Assembly: GCF_027943725.1 (NCBI RefSeq)
Contig: NZ_AP025696.1
Coordinates: 248,001 to 312,000 of the forward strand
Source: Nitrosophilus kaiyonis
Lineage (GTDB): Bacteria; Campylobacterota; Campylobacteria; Campylobacterales; Nitratiruptoraceae
Direction: 5' to 3'
DNA: 64,000 nt
The translations under genes and the position numbers were made by a program. Below, one piece after another: positions 42,503-51,856 of this stretch; positions within the stretch are counted from its first letter, which is position 1, and every line of letters begins with the position of its first letter. The notes under the pieces are model-generated. The model searched no databases. It was not told where the DNA came from and saw only the letters and a program-made list of their open reading frames with translations.

Positions 42503-43429
42503 TTAAATTATTTTATGTTTATCCAACCAAACCATTATACCCTTTTGAGCATGCAGTCTATTTTCAGCCTCATCAAATATCTCATTTGCATGCTCTTCAA
42601 AAACCTCTTCACTTACTTCATAGCCTCTATATGCTGGAAGGCAGTGAAGAAAAATTGCATCTTTTTTTGCTAAATTCATCAAATTTTTATCAACCATATA
42701 TCCTTGAAAATCTTTTACTCTTTTCTCTTTTTCATCCTCTTGTCCCATACTAATCCAAGTATCAGTTGTAACTACATCTGCATCTTTAACAGCCTCTTTT
42801 GGATCATTTAATAAAACTATTTTAGCTCCGCTTTCCTTTGCAAAAGAAAGTGCATCATTTACAATTTCTTCTTTTGGTTCATAACCTTTAGGAGTTGCAA
42901 CTCTAAGTTCAAATCCAAGCTTACTTGCTAATATTAGCCAAGAATGAGCCATATTATTTCCATCACCAATATAAGCAACTATAGGGTTTTCGCTTTTGCC
43001 ATATTCAATCATTGTTAAATAATCAGCCATTAATTGAACCGGATGATAATCATCAGTTAAACCATTTATCACAGGAACTTTACTATATTTTGCAAACTCT
43101 TCAATCTTTTCTTGCTCATAAGTTCTAATCATAACCATATCACACATTCTTGAAATTACTCTTGCTGTATCTTTTATAGGCTCTCCTCTGCCCATCTGAA
43201 TATCATTTTTACTTAAAAAAAGTCCAATTCCTCCAAGCTGATATATTCCAACTTCAAAACTAACACGTGTTCTTGTTGAGCTTTTTTCAAAAATCATTGC
43301 AAGAGTCTGACCTTCAAGATATGGAACAAACTCGCCTCTTTTTGTTTCAGCTTTTATATTTTGGGCTATTTTTATAATCTCTAAAATCTCTTCTTTTGAA
43401 AAACTTTTGAGTGTTAAAAAATGTCGCAA
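42503..43429 (-). CDS. argF: Ornithine carbamoyltransferase
   Basis: A 308-aa cytoplasmic enzyme making citrulline from ornithine and carbamoyl phosphate, in arginine synthesis. Motifs: [14 protein letters not shown] (carbamoyl phosphate loop), [23 protein letters not shown], the ornithine loop [10 protein letters not shown] and [10 protein letters not shown]. Normal length. It is followed by the DUF2603 gene after 10 bp. Confidence 0.96.
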   Translation of the reverse strand: MRHFLTLKSFSKEEILEIIKIAQNIKAETKRGEFVPYLEGQTLAMIFEKSSTRTRVSFEVGIYQLGGIGLFLSKNDIQMGRGEPIKDTARVISRMCDMVMIRTYEQEKIEEFAKYSKVPVINGLTDDYHPVQLMADYLTMIEYGKSENPIVAYIGDGNNMAHSWLILASKLGFELRVATPKGYEPKEEIVNDALSFAKESGAKIVLLNDPKEAVKDADVVTTDTWISMGQEDEKEKRVKDFQGYMVDKNLMNLAKKDAIFLHCLPAYRGYEVSEEVFEEHANEIFDEAENRLHAQKGIMVWLDKHKII

Positions 43430-43804
43430 ATCCTATCCTTTGCAAAAAATGAAAATAAAATTATATCTTAAAAATTGGTCATTGGTCATTTGACATTGGT
43501 AATTGGGAATTAGGAAATTCTACACTTTCCCACTTCACTGTTTCACAGCTTCACTGCTTCACAGCTTTTCTCCTTCCACTTATTCCCTTCATCCTTCACT
43601 ATTCATCCTCAAATTTAACCGCAAACTTGTTTCGCTTTGCTTAACTTCATTTGCTTTAAGGTAAACCAGCTGTTCGTATGCTCAGGCACGAAATTCCTTG
43701 AATTTCAGCTTCACATATACTCTCAGCTTTCGCTTCGGGACGCAAGCAAAGCAGTTTGCTTGCTCAAAGCTTAGCTTTGCCCTAGCTCACTTACCCCCTT
43801 TCCA
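43430..43804. other. Hairpin- and repeat-rich noncoding stretch upstream of argF
   Basis: 375 bp without a gene, less AT-rich than its surroundings. Seen: TTGGTCATTGGTCATTTG words (43473 on); a 16-bp tandem repeat CTTCACTG(T/C)TTCACAG at 43533-43564; a GAAATTC..GAATTTC pair near 43700; hairpins at 43742-43763 (9-bp stem, GCAG loop) and 43765-43779 (6-bp stem). There is no T-run after the hairpins. It might be structured RNA after hemB or a decayed repeat cluster. Confidence 0.5.
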
Positions 43805-44773
43805 CTACTTTAATAACTTGGCAACTTCTTTCGCATGATAACTGATAATTATATCAGCACCTGCCCTTTTAAAACTAATCATTGTCTCCATCATAACTTT
43901 TTCATAATCAATTACACCGGCCTTTGCTGCCATTTTAAGCATTGAATATTCTCCACTTACATTATAAACAGCCAAAGGCAGTTTTGTATTTTCTCTTATA
44001 TCTCTTACAATATCAAGATAGGCAAGGGCTGGTTTTACCATCAAAATATCTGCACCTTCAATCTCATCTTCTAAACTTTCTAAAATCGCTTCTCTTCTAT
44101 TTGCTGGATTCATTTGATAGCTTCTTCTATCTCCAAAACTTGGAGCAGATTCAGCAACATCCCTAAAAGGTCCATAATAGCTACTTGCAAATTTTGTAGA
44201 GTAACTCATTATAGGAAGATTTACAAATCCTGCTTTATCTAAAGCATCTCTAATAGCAGTTATCATACCATCCATCATTCCACTTGGAGCAATCATATCT
44301 GCACCAGCCTTTGCATGAATAATTGCCTGCTCACCAAGTATTTTTAAAGTTGCATCATTATCAACCGTTTTTAATACAGGATCTAAAATACCACAATGTC
44401 CATGCTCTGTATATTCACAAAAACACAGATCTGTCACAACAAACATATCTGGATGAGCTTTTTTAATTTCTCTAACTGCATTTGCTATTACACCATGTTC
44501 ACATAATGCATCACTTCCAATACTATCTTTAACTTCTGGAATACCAAATAAAATAATAGCTTTTATACCAAGATCTTTTAAATTTTCACACTCTTTTAAA
44601 ATATGTTCAATACTCATTTGGTATACACCAGGCATTGAATCAATCTCTTTTTTATAATCTTCCCCTGCTTTTACAAACAGAGGATATATAAAATCATTTA
44701 CACTTAAATGAACCTCTTGAACTAAATCTCTTAAAACTGGATTTATTCTAAGCCTTCTAAATCTTTTAAACAT
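43805..44773 (-). CDS. hemB: Delta-aminolevulinic acid dehydratase (porphobilinogen synthase)
   Basis: A 322-aa enzyme that joins two aminolevulinates to porphobilinogen. It carries the zinc-type site [16 protein letters not shown] (three Cys), the Schiff-base lysines in [16 protein letters not shown] and [12 protein letters not shown], and PSGMMDG. The N-terminus [17 protein letters not shown] is typical. Length normal. Confidence 0.97.
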   Translation of the reverse strand: MFKRFRRLRINPVLRDLVQEVHLSVNDFIYPLFVKAGEDYKKEIDSMPGVYQMSIEHILKECENLKDLGIKAIILFGIPEVKDSIGSDALCEHGVIANAVREIKKAHPDMFVVTDLCFCEYTEHGHCGILDPVLKTVDNDATLKILGEQAIIHAKAGADMIAPSGMMDGMITAIRDALDKAGFVNLPIMSYSTKFASSYYGPFRDVAESAPSFGDRRSYQMNPANRREAILESLEDEIEGADILMVKPALAYLDIVRDIRENTKLPLAVYNVSGEYSMLKMAAKAGVIDYEKVMMETMISFKRAGADIIISYHAKEVAKLLK

Positions 44774-44805
44774 TCTTTTCCTTTTTACATTAGGTTAGTA
44801 TGGTA

Positions 44806-44905
44806 ATTGGGAATTTTGTTGAGTTGTTAAAAAGGTTAAAATGGTTGAGTAGTAATAGAATAAAGCCACTCAACCACTCAACTACTTATCTTCTCAACCT
44901 CTCAT
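44806..44905. repeat. Low-complexity intergenic repeat between hemB and ribA
   Basis: GGTTGAGTAGTAATAG words are followed by CCACTCAACCACTCAACTAC, their rough complement, forming an imperfect inverted structure in the shared upstream region of the two divergent genes. Confidence 0.55.
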
Positions 44906-44919
44906 CCAATCAACTATGC

Positions 44920-44925
44920 TATAAT
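44920..44925 (+). promoter_or_regulatory. -10 box of ribA
   Basis: A perfect TATAAT, 30 bp before the ribA ATG and right after the repeat-rich stretch. No -35 box is clear, as is usual in this phylum. Confidence 0.5.
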
Positions 44926-44955
44926 TCAATACAATTTTACCAAAAGAAGAGGAAA

Positions 44956-45519
44956 ATGAAGGTAAAAATCTCTGAAATTGCAAATCTTCCAACAAAATAT
45001 GGAAATTTTAAGATTCAATGTTTTAAAGAAAACCATAAAGAACATCTTGTTATTTTTACGCAAAATCTTCCAGAAATTCCAGTTGTTAGAGTACATTCTG
45101 AATGTCTAACTGGTGATACTCTTGGCAGTAAAAAGTGTGATTGTGGAGAACAGCTTGAATTTGCCCTAAAATATATTGCAAAAAATGGAGGTATGGTTAT
45201 ATATCTTAGACAAGAGGGAAGAAATATTGGACTTTTAAACAAAGTAAATGCTTATGCTCTGCAAGATAAAGGCTTTGATACAATTGAAGCAAATCATCAA
45301 CTTGGATTTAGTGCAGATGAGAGAACATATGAGATGGTTGAATATATATTAAACCATTTTAATATTAAAAAAATAAAACTTTTAACAAATAATCCAAAAA
45401 AGATAGAGAGTTTAAAAGATATTCAAATAGTTGAAAGAATTCCAGTCAAAGTTGAACCAAACCCACATAATAAAGATTATCTAAAAATAAAAAAAGAAAA
45501 AATGGGGCATCTGCTTTAG
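44956..45519 (+). CDS. ribA: GTP cyclohydrolase II
   Basis: A 187-aa enzyme for the first step of riboflavin synthesis, opening the GTP imidazole ring. Zinc ligands lie in [18 protein letters not shown] (three Cys); the catalytic region is [14 protein letters not shown], and [13 protein letters not shown] and [10 protein letters not shown] follow. The start at 44956 is chosen for the AGAGGAAA before it and the family N-terminus ([15 protein letters not shown]); the frame is open for 52 further upstream codons, but these run through the intergenic repeat and match nothing. It is a stand-alone form, not fused to RibB. rsmG follows at once. Confidence 0.95.
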   Translation: MKVKISEIANLPTKYGNFKIQCFKENHKEHLVIFTQNLPEIPVVRVHSECLTGDTLGSKKCDCGEQLEFALKYIAKNGGMVIYLRQEGRNIGLLNKVNAYALQDKGFDTIEANHQLGFSADERTYEMVEYILNHFNIKKIKLLTNNPKKIESLKDIQIVERIPVKVEPNPHNKDYLKIKKEKMGHLL

Positions 45520-45520
45520 A

Positions 45521-46093
45521 GTGAGAAAATTAGAAAGTGAGAGAGTGAGAAAGTTAGAGAGTAAGAAAAAAGAGGTTTTTATAGAGAAACTACTTGAGTG
45601 GAATAAGATTCATAATCTAACAGGAGCTAAAACAAAAGAGGAGATTGAAAAAAATATTATTGATTCGCTATATCCTTTAAATTTTTTAAAAAAAGATATA
45701 AAAACAGCTTTAGATATAGGTACAGGGGCAGGCTTTCCTGGTCTCATTTTGGCAATGGCTATGCCAGATACAAAATGGTTTTTGGTTGAACCAAGAAATA
45801 AAAGAGCAGCTTTTTTAAACTATATAAAAACAATTCTAAATTTAAAAAATATTCAAATTTTAAAAAAAAGAATAGAAGAGATTAAACCATTTAAAGTTGA
45901 TCTTATAACTTCAAGAGCTGTTATGAAAACAAAAGATCTTTTAAATCTTGTAAAAGATTTTATAAAAGAAGATACAACTATCATTTTTTACAAAGGTGAA
46001 AATGTAGAAAATGAGATAAAAAATCTAAAATGCAAAATCGTTGAATTTGAAAAAAGAAAATATCTAATTATAAAGGGAAAAGATGTTATTTAA
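45521..46093 (+). CDS. rsmG: 16S rRNA (guanine527-N7)-methyltransferase
   Basis: A 190-aa Rossmann methyltransferase with [18 protein letters not shown] as AdoMet site and [16 protein letters not shown], then [13 protein letters not shown]. The first 15-18 codons come from a degenerate GTGAGAAA..TTAGA repeat and encode [17 protein letters not shown]; no good ribosome binding site marks the first GTG (45521), and another in-frame GTG at 45545 is possible. The true N-terminus is therefore uncertain. It overlaps the next gene by 11 bp. Confidence 0.92.
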   Translation: MRKLESERVRKLESKKKEVFIEKLLEWNKIHNLTGAKTKEEIEKNIIDSLYPLNFLKKDIKTALDIGTGAGFPGLILAMAMPDTKWFLVEPRNKRAAFLNYIKTILNLKNIQILKKRIEEIKPFKVDLITSRAVMKTKDLLNLVKDFIKEDTTIIFYKGENVENEIKNLKCKIVEFEKRKYLIIKGKDVI

Positions 46094-46307
46094 GATTATT
46101 ATTTTAATTGCTTTAATAGCGGGAGTATACTACTTTTTTATAAAATCAAAACCTATAGAATATAAAACTAAAAAAGAAAAGAGTAAAAAAGATAGTGAAG
46201 ATATTATGGTTGAGTGCGAAAAATGCAAAACTTATGTTAGCTCAAAAGAAGCTATTATAAAAAATGGAAAATATTACTGCTCTAAAGAGTGTGCAGGAGT
46301 AAATTAA
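46083..46307 (+). CDS. PP0621-type small membrane protein with Cys motif
   Basis: A 74-aa protein with one N-terminal transmembrane helix (about 3-21), a lysine-rich linker and a small cysteine domain ([29 protein letters not shown]) with CxxC and CxxxC pairs, likely a zinc-binding treble-clef-like fold. It matches the PP0621 family, of unknown function. It overlaps rsmG and touches the next gene (TAATG), so the three are co-translated. Confidence 0.8.
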   Translation: MLFKIIILIALIAGVYYFFIKSKPIEYKTKKEKSKKDSEDIMVECEKCKTYVSSKEAIIKNGKYYCSKECAGVN

Positions 46308-46675
46308 TGCTTATATTAAACCATCCTAAAATTGAGGCCCCAAAACTATATAAAATCTCATCTATTGATGATATAAAAAGTACTCCTTCAAATTCAATAG
46401 TATGGTTTGATTTTGATTTTGATATTTTAAATTTTTGCAAAAGTAATGAAATAAAAAGTGCAGTAAATATATCAAATATAAAAGAGGCTGTATATGCAAA
46501 CTCTTTAGATGCTTACTTTTTAATATGTAAATTCCCATTGGCAAAAGATGTTCAAACAATTGCTCAAAATTATCTTTTTGATTCAAAAGTTATTGCTTTA
46601 ATTGATGAAAGACTTATTGAAAATGCTATTGAAGCAGAAATTGACGGGGTATTTTTAACAAATTATCCTTTTTAA
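46307..46675 (+). CDS. Conserved-looking hypothetical protein
   Basis: A 122-aa soluble protein starting at 46307 in a TAATG overlap with the preceding stop; an upstream in-frame ATG (46289) lies inside the previous gene and is less likely. It shows alternating strand and helix (SIVWFDFDFDILNFCKSNEIKSAVNISNIKEAVYANSLDAYFLICKF), like a half Rossmann or receiver-like fold, with no clear catalytic motif. I do not recognise the family. Its 3' end overlaps the convergent alr gene by 21 bp. Confidence 0.65.
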   Translation: MLILNHPKIEAPKLYKISSIDDIKSTPSNSIVWFDFDFDILNFCKSNEIKSAVNISNIKEAVYANSLDAYFLICKFPLAKDVQTIAQNYLFDSKVIALIDERLIENAIEAEIDGVFLTNYPF

Positions 46676-47656
46676 ATTGGGATTTAATTTTACCAATATT
46701 TCATAACTTATCGTATTTAAACTTTTTGCAACTTTTTTTGCATCATCAAATATACAAATTTCCTCTTTATTTCCTTTAACACTAAAACTATCCATACTTA
46801 CTCTTCCTAAAATATTTTTATCTTTTACAAATTTCATACCTCTAAAAATCCCATCTCCATAACCAATATCATATGTTGAGATAACCATATCCTTATCTGC
46901 TTCAAACACTCCTCCATATCCCACTCTTTGACCTTTTTTCAAAACCCTTGTTGATAATTTTTCTCCCCAAAGTGACAAAACAGGCTTTAATGGAGGATAA
47001 TCAAAAACATCATCAATTTCCAAATATCCATATGCAGCAATTCCAACTCTTACAAAATCATCTTTTATCTTTTTAAATCTAAAAAGAGCTGCAGAATTGC
47101 AAGAGTGAAAGAGAGGTTTTTTAAAATCATATCTTTTTACAAGCTCTAAACTTCTCTTTTTGACCTCATCAAAATTTCTATCTTGCCAAAAAAGCTCACT
47201 GCTTAGCTCATCTGCGCTTCTAAAATGGGTGAAAATACCGCATAATTTTAAATTTTTATCTTTTATAACTTCAAAGGCTCTATCAAGCCCCTCTATATCT
47301 ATACCGTTTCTATGCATTCCTGTATCAACTTTTAACTCTATATTTGAGCCATTTGGAAATTTTTTCAAATCTTCTAAACAATTTATCGTATAGTGAAATT
47401 TATCTTTTTCTTTTGGAATATCAGCTAAAACCAATATATAATCAAAAAGATTTTCTACTCTTTTAGCTTCTTCTATGTTTCTTACAACTGCTCTTTTTAT
47501 ACCATACCCATTTGCTAATTTTGCAATCTCTAAAAGACCATGACCATAGGCATTATCTTTTAAAACAATGGCAACTTTTTCAATTCCACCAGCTTTTTTA
47601 ACAATAATATTTAGATTATTTATAAATGCATTTTTATATAATTTTATAAAACCCAT
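46655..47656 (-). CDS. alr: Alanine racemase
   Basis: A 333-aa PLP enzyme giving D-alanine for peptidoglycan. The cofactor lysine lies in VAIVLKDNAYGHGLLE (about residue 33), the family's substrate-binding region in VDTGMHRNGID, and the second catalytic Tyr in the YDIGYGDGIFRG segment. It is a little shorter than the usual 360-370 aa but holds all core motifs. It converges on the preceding gene with a 21-bp overlap. Confidence 0.93.
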   Translation of the reverse strand: MGFIKLYKNAFINNLNIIVKKAGGIEKVAIVLKDNAYGHGLLEIAKLANGYGIKRAVVRNIEEAKRVENLFDYILVLADIPKEKDKFHYTINCLEDLKKFPNGSNIELKVDTGMHRNGIDIEGLDRAFEVIKDKNLKLCGIFTHFRSADELSSELFWQDRNFDEVKKRSLELVKRYDFKKPLFHSCNSAALFRFKKIKDDFVRVGIAAYGYLEIDDVFDYPPLKPVLSLWGEKLSTRVLKKGQRVGYGGVFEADKDMVISTYDIGYGDGIFRGMKFVKDKNILGRVSMDSFSVKGNKEEICIFDDAKKVAKSLNTISYEILVKLNPNLKRIIC

Positions 47657-47685
47657 AGTAGAATTCTATCAAAAAAAGGATTTAT

Positions 47686-48633
47686 GTGAGACTACCTGCA
47701 GAGTGGGAGAAGCAAAAAGCTCTTTTGATATCTTATCCTCATGAAAATAGCGACTGGCAGCCATATTTAAATGAGATTAGAGAGTTTTATGATGAGTTTA
47801 TAAACATTGTTAAAAAATATCAAAATCTAATCATTTTATCTCCCGAGCCTCTAAATATAAAAACTTCGAAGTCCGACTTCGAAGTTAAAATCATAAAAGT
47901 AAAGACAAATGATACTTGGGTAAGAGACTATGGTCCAATCTCTGTTGAAATTTCGAAGTCCGACTTCGAACTAAAAGATTTTACATTTAATGGATGGGGG
48001 TTAAAATATAGTGCAAATTATGATAATTTAGTTAATAGAAGAGTTTTTCATACAAAAAAGATTGGATTTGTTTTAGAAGGCGGAAGTATTGATAGCAATG
48101 GAGAAGGAGTTTTGCTTACAACTTCAAAATGTCTGCTTGAAGAAAATAGAAATCCTCATCTATCAAAAGAGGAAATTGAAACTAAGCTAAAAAATTTTTT
48201 TGGACTAAAAAAAGTTCTTTGGCTAAATCATGGCTTTTTAGAAGGAGATGATACAGATAGTCATATTGATATGCTTGCAAGATTTGTTGCTCCAAATAAA
48301 ATAGTTTATATCACTTGCGATGATAAAGATGATATTCATTATGATGAGTTAAAAAAGATGGAAAAAGAGTTAAAAAGATATGGGTTTGATTTAATCCCTT
48401 TGCCATTTGTTAGCCCTAAATATTTTAATAATAAAAGACTTCCAGCAAGTTATGCCAATTTTGTTATAATAAACTCAGCAGTAATTGTACCAACATATAA
48501 TGATACAAACGATAAAGAAGCATTAAAAATTTTTAAAAAACTTTTTTCAAATAGAGATATTATTGGACTTGATTCATCTACTCTTATAAAAGAGCATGGC
48601 TCGATTCATTGCAGTTGCATGAATATATTTTAA
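47686..48633 (+). CDS. Agmatine deiminase-type peptidylarginine deiminase family enzyme
   Basis: A 315-aa enzyme of the pentein fold that probably turns agmatine into N-carbamoylputrescine. Motifs: NDTWVRDYGPIS, FVLEGGSIDSNGEGVLLTT, DTDSHIDMLARFVAP and the catalytic cysteine in HGSIHCSCMN. The start is GTG with AAAGGA before it. Two in-frame palindromes (47862-47886 and 47952-47970) add the same SKSDFE peptide. The next step, N-carbamoylputrescine amidase, is encoded at 50987-51856, after three zinc transport genes, which suggests one operon for putrescine synthesis plus zinc uptake. Confidence 0.9.
   Translation: MRLPAEWEKQKALLISYPHENSDWQPYLNEIREFYDEFINIVKKYQNLIILSPEPLNIKTSKSDFEVKIIKVKTNDTWVRDYGPISVEISKSDFELKDFTFNGWGLKYSANYDNLVNRRVFHTKKIGFVLEGGSIDSNGEGVLLTTSKCLLEENRNPHLSKEEIETKLKNFFGLKKVLWLNHGFLEGDDTDSHIDMLARFVAPNKIVYITCDDKDDIHYDELKKMEKELKRYGFDLIPLPFVSPKYFNNKRLPASYANFVIINSAVIVPTYNDTNDKEALKIFKKLFSNRDIIGLDSSTLIKEHGSIHCSCMNIF
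47862..47886. repeat. 25-bp perfect palindrome inside the agmatine deiminase gene
   Basis: Arms 47862-47873 and 47875-47886 pair perfectly around one C. The core TTCGAAGTCCGACTTCGAA recurs 66 bp downstream. In frame it encodes TSKSDFEV. Confidence 0.85.
47952..47970. repeat. 19-bp palindrome, second copy in the agmatine deiminase gene
   Basis: TTCGAAGTCCGACTTCGAA, identical to the core of 47862-47886 and in the same reading frame, again encoding SKSDFE. Confidence 0.85.
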
Positions 48634-48642
48634 AGGAGATAA

Positions 48643-49500
48643 ATGAGATTTTTTTTGATTTTTTTACTATTTTTGGGCTCCCTTTTTGCAAAAGATATGA
48701 TAGCAGTTTCCATTTTGCCTCAAAAATTTTTTGTAAAAAAGATAGTTGAAGATAGATTTGACATAGAAGTTATGGTTCCACCAGGAAGCTCACCTGCAAC
48801 ATATAGTGTTAAACCTCAGCAGCTACTAAGTCTAAAAAAGGCAAAAATCTACTTTAGTACCGGCGTTCCTTTTGAAAAAGCTTGGCTTAAAAGATTCAAA
48901 AGTGCAAATAAAAGTTTAAAAATTGTAGATATAGGAAAATATATAAAAAAATTTCCTATGCAAGAGCATCATCATGAAGGTGAACATGAACATCATCACG
49001 AACATGAAAAGATATTAGACCCTCATATTTGGTTATCTCCACCACTTGTTATTTTGCAAGCAAGAGTAATTTTAGAAGAGATTTGTAAAATCGATCCAAA
49101 AAATAAAGATTTCTATTTAAAAAATTATCAAAAATTTTCAAATGAATTAACTAACTTAGATACAAAAATTTTTAAAAAGCTTTTCAATCTAAAAAAAAGA
49201 GAATTTATTGTATATCATCCATCTTTTGGATATTTTGCAAGAAGTTATAATCTAAAGCAGATAGCTATTGAAAAAGAGGGAAAAGAGCCAACGATAAAAT
49301 ATCTAAAAAGAGTTATAGATATTGCTAAAAAGAAAAATATAAAAGTTGTTTTTGTTGAGCCTCAATTTTCAAAAAAGAGTGCAAAATTTATAGCTTCTAA
49401 AATAGGTGGAGAGGTTTTAGAGATTGATCCTTTAAATGAAAATTGGGATAAAAATATTTTGAAGGTGGTAGAGGCAATTGAAAGAGCAAATAGCAATTGA
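48643..49500 (+). CDS. znuA: Zinc ABC transporter substrate-binding protein
   Basis: A 285-aa periplasmic protein of the cluster A-I type. Signal peptide (FLLFLGSLFA), then SILPQKFFVKKIVEDRFDIEVMVPPGSSPATYS. The loop HHHEGEHEHHHEHE (about 107-120) is the histidine-rich stretch of zinc-type members, and DPHIWLSP and YHPSFGYFAR supply metal ligands. It is followed with a 23-bp overlap by the ATPase gene. Confidence 0.92.
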   Translation: MRFFLIFLLFLGSLFAKDMIAVSILPQKFFVKKIVEDRFDIEVMVPPGSSPATYSVKPQQLLSLKKAKIYFSTGVPFEKAWLKRFKSANKSLKIVDIGKYIKKFPMQEHHHEGEHEHHHEHEKILDPHIWLSPPLVILQARVILEEICKIDPKNKDFYLKNYQKFSNELTNLDTKIFKKLFNLKKREFIVYHPSFGYFARSYNLKQIAIEKEGKEPTIKYLKRVIDIAKKKNIKVVFVEPQFSKKSAKFIASKIGGEVLEIDPLNENWDKNILKVVEAIERANSN

Positions 49501-50206
49501 GGTTAAAAATCTCTATTTTAAATATTATAAAGATTATGTTTTAGAAGATATAAATCTAAAAATTAAAAAGAATGAGTATATTGCTATTATAGGGCCAAAT
49601 GGCGGTGGGAAAAGTACATTTTTAAAACTAATAGTTGGTTTATTAAAACCAAATAAGGGAGAGATTAAAATATTTGGCAAAAATGTTCAAGATATGAAAG
49701 AGTATATAGGCTATCTACCTCAACAGATAAATTTTAATTTAGACCTTCCAATAAAAGTTAAAGATATTGTTTTGCAAGGAAGATTGAAAAAAAATAAGCT
49801 TTTTTATAACAAAGAAGATTTTAAAAAGTGTGATGAGATTTTAAAAAAGCTAAATATAGAAAATTTAGAAAATAAAAAAATATCTGAGCTTTCAGGTGGA
49901 CAAAGACAAAAGGTTTTATTATCCCGCGCACTTGTTAGTGAGCCTAAGATTTTGATTTTAGATGAGCCAACAGCTTCAATTGATATAAAGGGGCAAAAAG
50001 AGATTTATGAGATTTTAAAAAATTTAAAATTGACAAAAATTGTTGTTAGTCATGATATAAAGATACTTTTTGAAGGTGTTGATAAAGTCTTTTATATCAA
50101 TAGAAATCTTTTTGTTCATGAAAATCCAAAATTATCTATTCATCCAAAAGAGGAGCATTTTTGTGAGATGGAGCTATTTGATTATTTAAAGAGTTGCAAT
50201 GTTTGA
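49478..50206 (+). CDS. znuC: Zinc ABC transporter ATP-binding protein
   Basis: A 242-aa ATPase with Walker A GPNGGGKSTFLK, Q-loop LPQQ, signature LSGGQRQKVLLSRAL, Walker B ILILDEPTASID and switch His in KIVVSHD. The TTG start at 49478 lies within the end of znuA, so translation is coupled; an internal start cannot be excluded. It overlaps the permease gene by 8 bp. Confidence 0.92.
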   Translation: MKEQIAIEVKNLYFKYYKDYVLEDINLKIKKNEYIAIIGPNGGGKSTFLKLIVGLLKPNKGEIKIFGKNVQDMKEYIGYLPQQINFNLDLPIKVKDIVLQGRLKKNKLFYNKEDFKKCDEILKKLNIENLENKKISELSGGQRQKVLLSRALVSEPKILILDEPTASIDIKGQKEIYEILKNLKLTKIVVSHDIKILFEGVDKVFYINRNLFVHENPKLSIHPKEEHFCEMELFDYLKSCNV

Positions 50207-50990
50207 ATGGATTGAACTTTTTTCAAATTCAATAATTGCTGGAGCACTTTTAAGTATTGCTATTGGAATCATTGGCTCACTTATGCTTATAAATAGATAT
50301 AACTATCTTGCAGCAAGTATTGCTCATGGAAGTTATGGTGGAATTGGTCTTGCTTTATATTTTGGAATCTCTATTTTGCTTGGAGCTACACTTTTTGCTC
50401 TAATACTTGCATTATTTATTGCTTTTATTACATCAAAATATCCTCAAAGAAAAGATGTTTTAATTGGAACAATTTGGGCTGTTGGGATGAGTATAGGAAT
50501 AGTTTTTGTTGATTTGACACCCGGATATAATGTTGATCTGCTTAGCTTTTTGTTTGGTGATATTTTAATGGTTCCAAAAGAGGATCTTTTTTATATGGGA
50601 TTTGTTGATATTATCTTAATTATATCTATTATACTTTTTTACAATATATTTTTAGCAATTGCTTATGATAGAGATTTTTTAAAATTAAGAGGAGTAAATG
50701 TAGAATTTTTTCATTATCTTCTACTTATACTTATAGCTTTAACAGTAGTTATGAGCATAAGAAGTGTCGGTCTTATTTTGATCATCGCTCTTTTTAGTAT
50801 TCCACCATTTATCGCAGAAAAGTTTACTATATCTTTAAAAAGTATGATTTTATTATCTTCAATTATTTCATTTGTTTTTATTATTTTTGGTCTTTATATC
50901 TCATATATATTTAATATCTCTGCAACTGCATCAATAATATTAACTCTTGCAGCACTTTTTATAATCATCTTTTTAAAAGGGAAAAAATGA
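50199..50990 (+). CDS. znuB: Zinc ABC transporter permease
   Basis: A 263-aa inner-membrane protein of the ABC-3 family with about seven to eight helices; characteristic stretches are AASIAHGSYGGIGLALYFG, the conserved LLSFLFGDILMV and RSVGLILIIALFSIPPFIAEKF. It overlaps znuC by 8 bp and aguB by 4 bp, so zinc uptake and putrescine synthesis genes form one transcript. Confidence 0.92.
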   Translation: MFEWIELFSNSIIAGALLSIAIGIIGSLMLINRYNYLAASIAHGSYGGIGLALYFGISILLGATLFALILALFIAFITSKYPQRKDVLIGTIWAVGMSIGIVFVDLTPGYNVDLLSFLFGDILMVPKEDLFYMGFVDIILIISIILFYNIFLAIAYDRDFLKLRGVNVEFFHYLLLILIALTVVMSIRSVGLILIIALFSIPPFIAEKFTISLKSMILLSSIISFVFIIFGLYISYIFNISATASIILTLAALFIIIFLKGKK

Positions 50991-51856
50991 AAATAGCACT
51001 AATTCAGCAAAAATTTCATATTACCAAAGAGGCAACTATTGAAAAAAGTGTAGAGATGATAAGAGAGGCAAAAGATAAAGGTGCTGAGCTTATTGTTTTA
51101 CAAGAGCTTCATCAAGGAGCATATTTTTGCCAAAGCGAAGATGTTAACTTTTTTGATTTGGCTGAAGATTTTGAAAAAGATAAAGAGTTTTGGAGAGATA
51201 TTTCAAAAAAAGAGGATATTGTCCTTGTTACATCTTTATTTGAAAAAAGAGCTATAGGAGTTTATCATAACACTGCAGTAGTTTTTGATAAAGGAAAAAT
51301 TGCTGGAACTTATAGAAAGATGCATATTCCAGATGATCCTGGTTTTTATGAAAAGTTCTATTTTACTCCTGGAGATTTAGGATTTGAGCCAATTGAGACT
51401 TCAGTTGGAAAACTTGGAGTTTTAATCTGCTGGGATCAATGGTATCCAGAAGCTGCAAGGATAATGGCTTTGAAAGGTGCTGAAATTCTCATCTATCCTA
51501 CTGCAATTGGATGGTTTGATGAAGATAATCAAGAGGAAAAAGATAGACAGCTTGAAGCTTGGATAACAGTCCAAAGAGGACATGCAATAGCAAATGGACT
51601 TCCTCTTGTTGCTGTAAATAGAGTTGGTTTTGAAGAGGATATTAGCGGATGTTTAAATGGAATTAGGTTTTGGGGAAACTCATTTGCTGTGGGTCCTCAA
51701 GGCGAATTTTTAGCAAGAGCATCATCTGATAAAGAGGAGGTTTTAATAGTTGATATTGATAAAAAAAGAAGCGAAGATATAAGAAGAATTTGGCCATTTT
51801 TAAGAGATAGAAGAGTTGATAGCTATCAATGTTTATTAAAAAGGTTTTGTGATTGA
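50987..51856 (+). CDS. aguB: N-carbamoylputrescine amidase
   Basis: A 289-aa nitrilase-superfamily enzyme releasing putrescine from N-carbamoylputrescine. Catalytic triad: Glu in LIVLQELHQGAYF, Lys in YRKMHIPDDPGFYEKFYFTPGD, Cys in GVLICWDQWYPEAAR. The stretch FYEKFYFTPGDLGF is typical of AguB. It acts after the agmatine deiminase at 47686-48633, with znuACB between them. It overlaps its neighbours by 4 bp on each side. Confidence 0.93.
   Translation: MKIALIQQKFHITKEATIEKSVEMIREAKDKGAELIVLQELHQGAYFCQSEDVNFFDLAEDFEKDKEFWRDISKKEDIVLVTSLFEKRAIGVYHNTAVVFDKGKIAGTYRKMHIPDDPGFYEKFYFTPGDLGFEPIETSVGKLGVLICWDQWYPEAARIMALKGAEILIYPTAIGWFDEDNQEEKDRQLEAWITVQRGHAIANGLPLVAVNRVGFEEDISGCLNGIRFWGNSFAVGPQGEFLARASSDKEEVLIVDIDKKRSEDIRRIWPFLRDRRVDSYQCLLKRFCD

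Noticed and set aside
44800-44955. Upstream extension of the RibA frame
   Set aside because: The 52 extra codons run through a low-complexity repeat; the ATG at 44956 has a good ribosome binding site and the family N-terminus.
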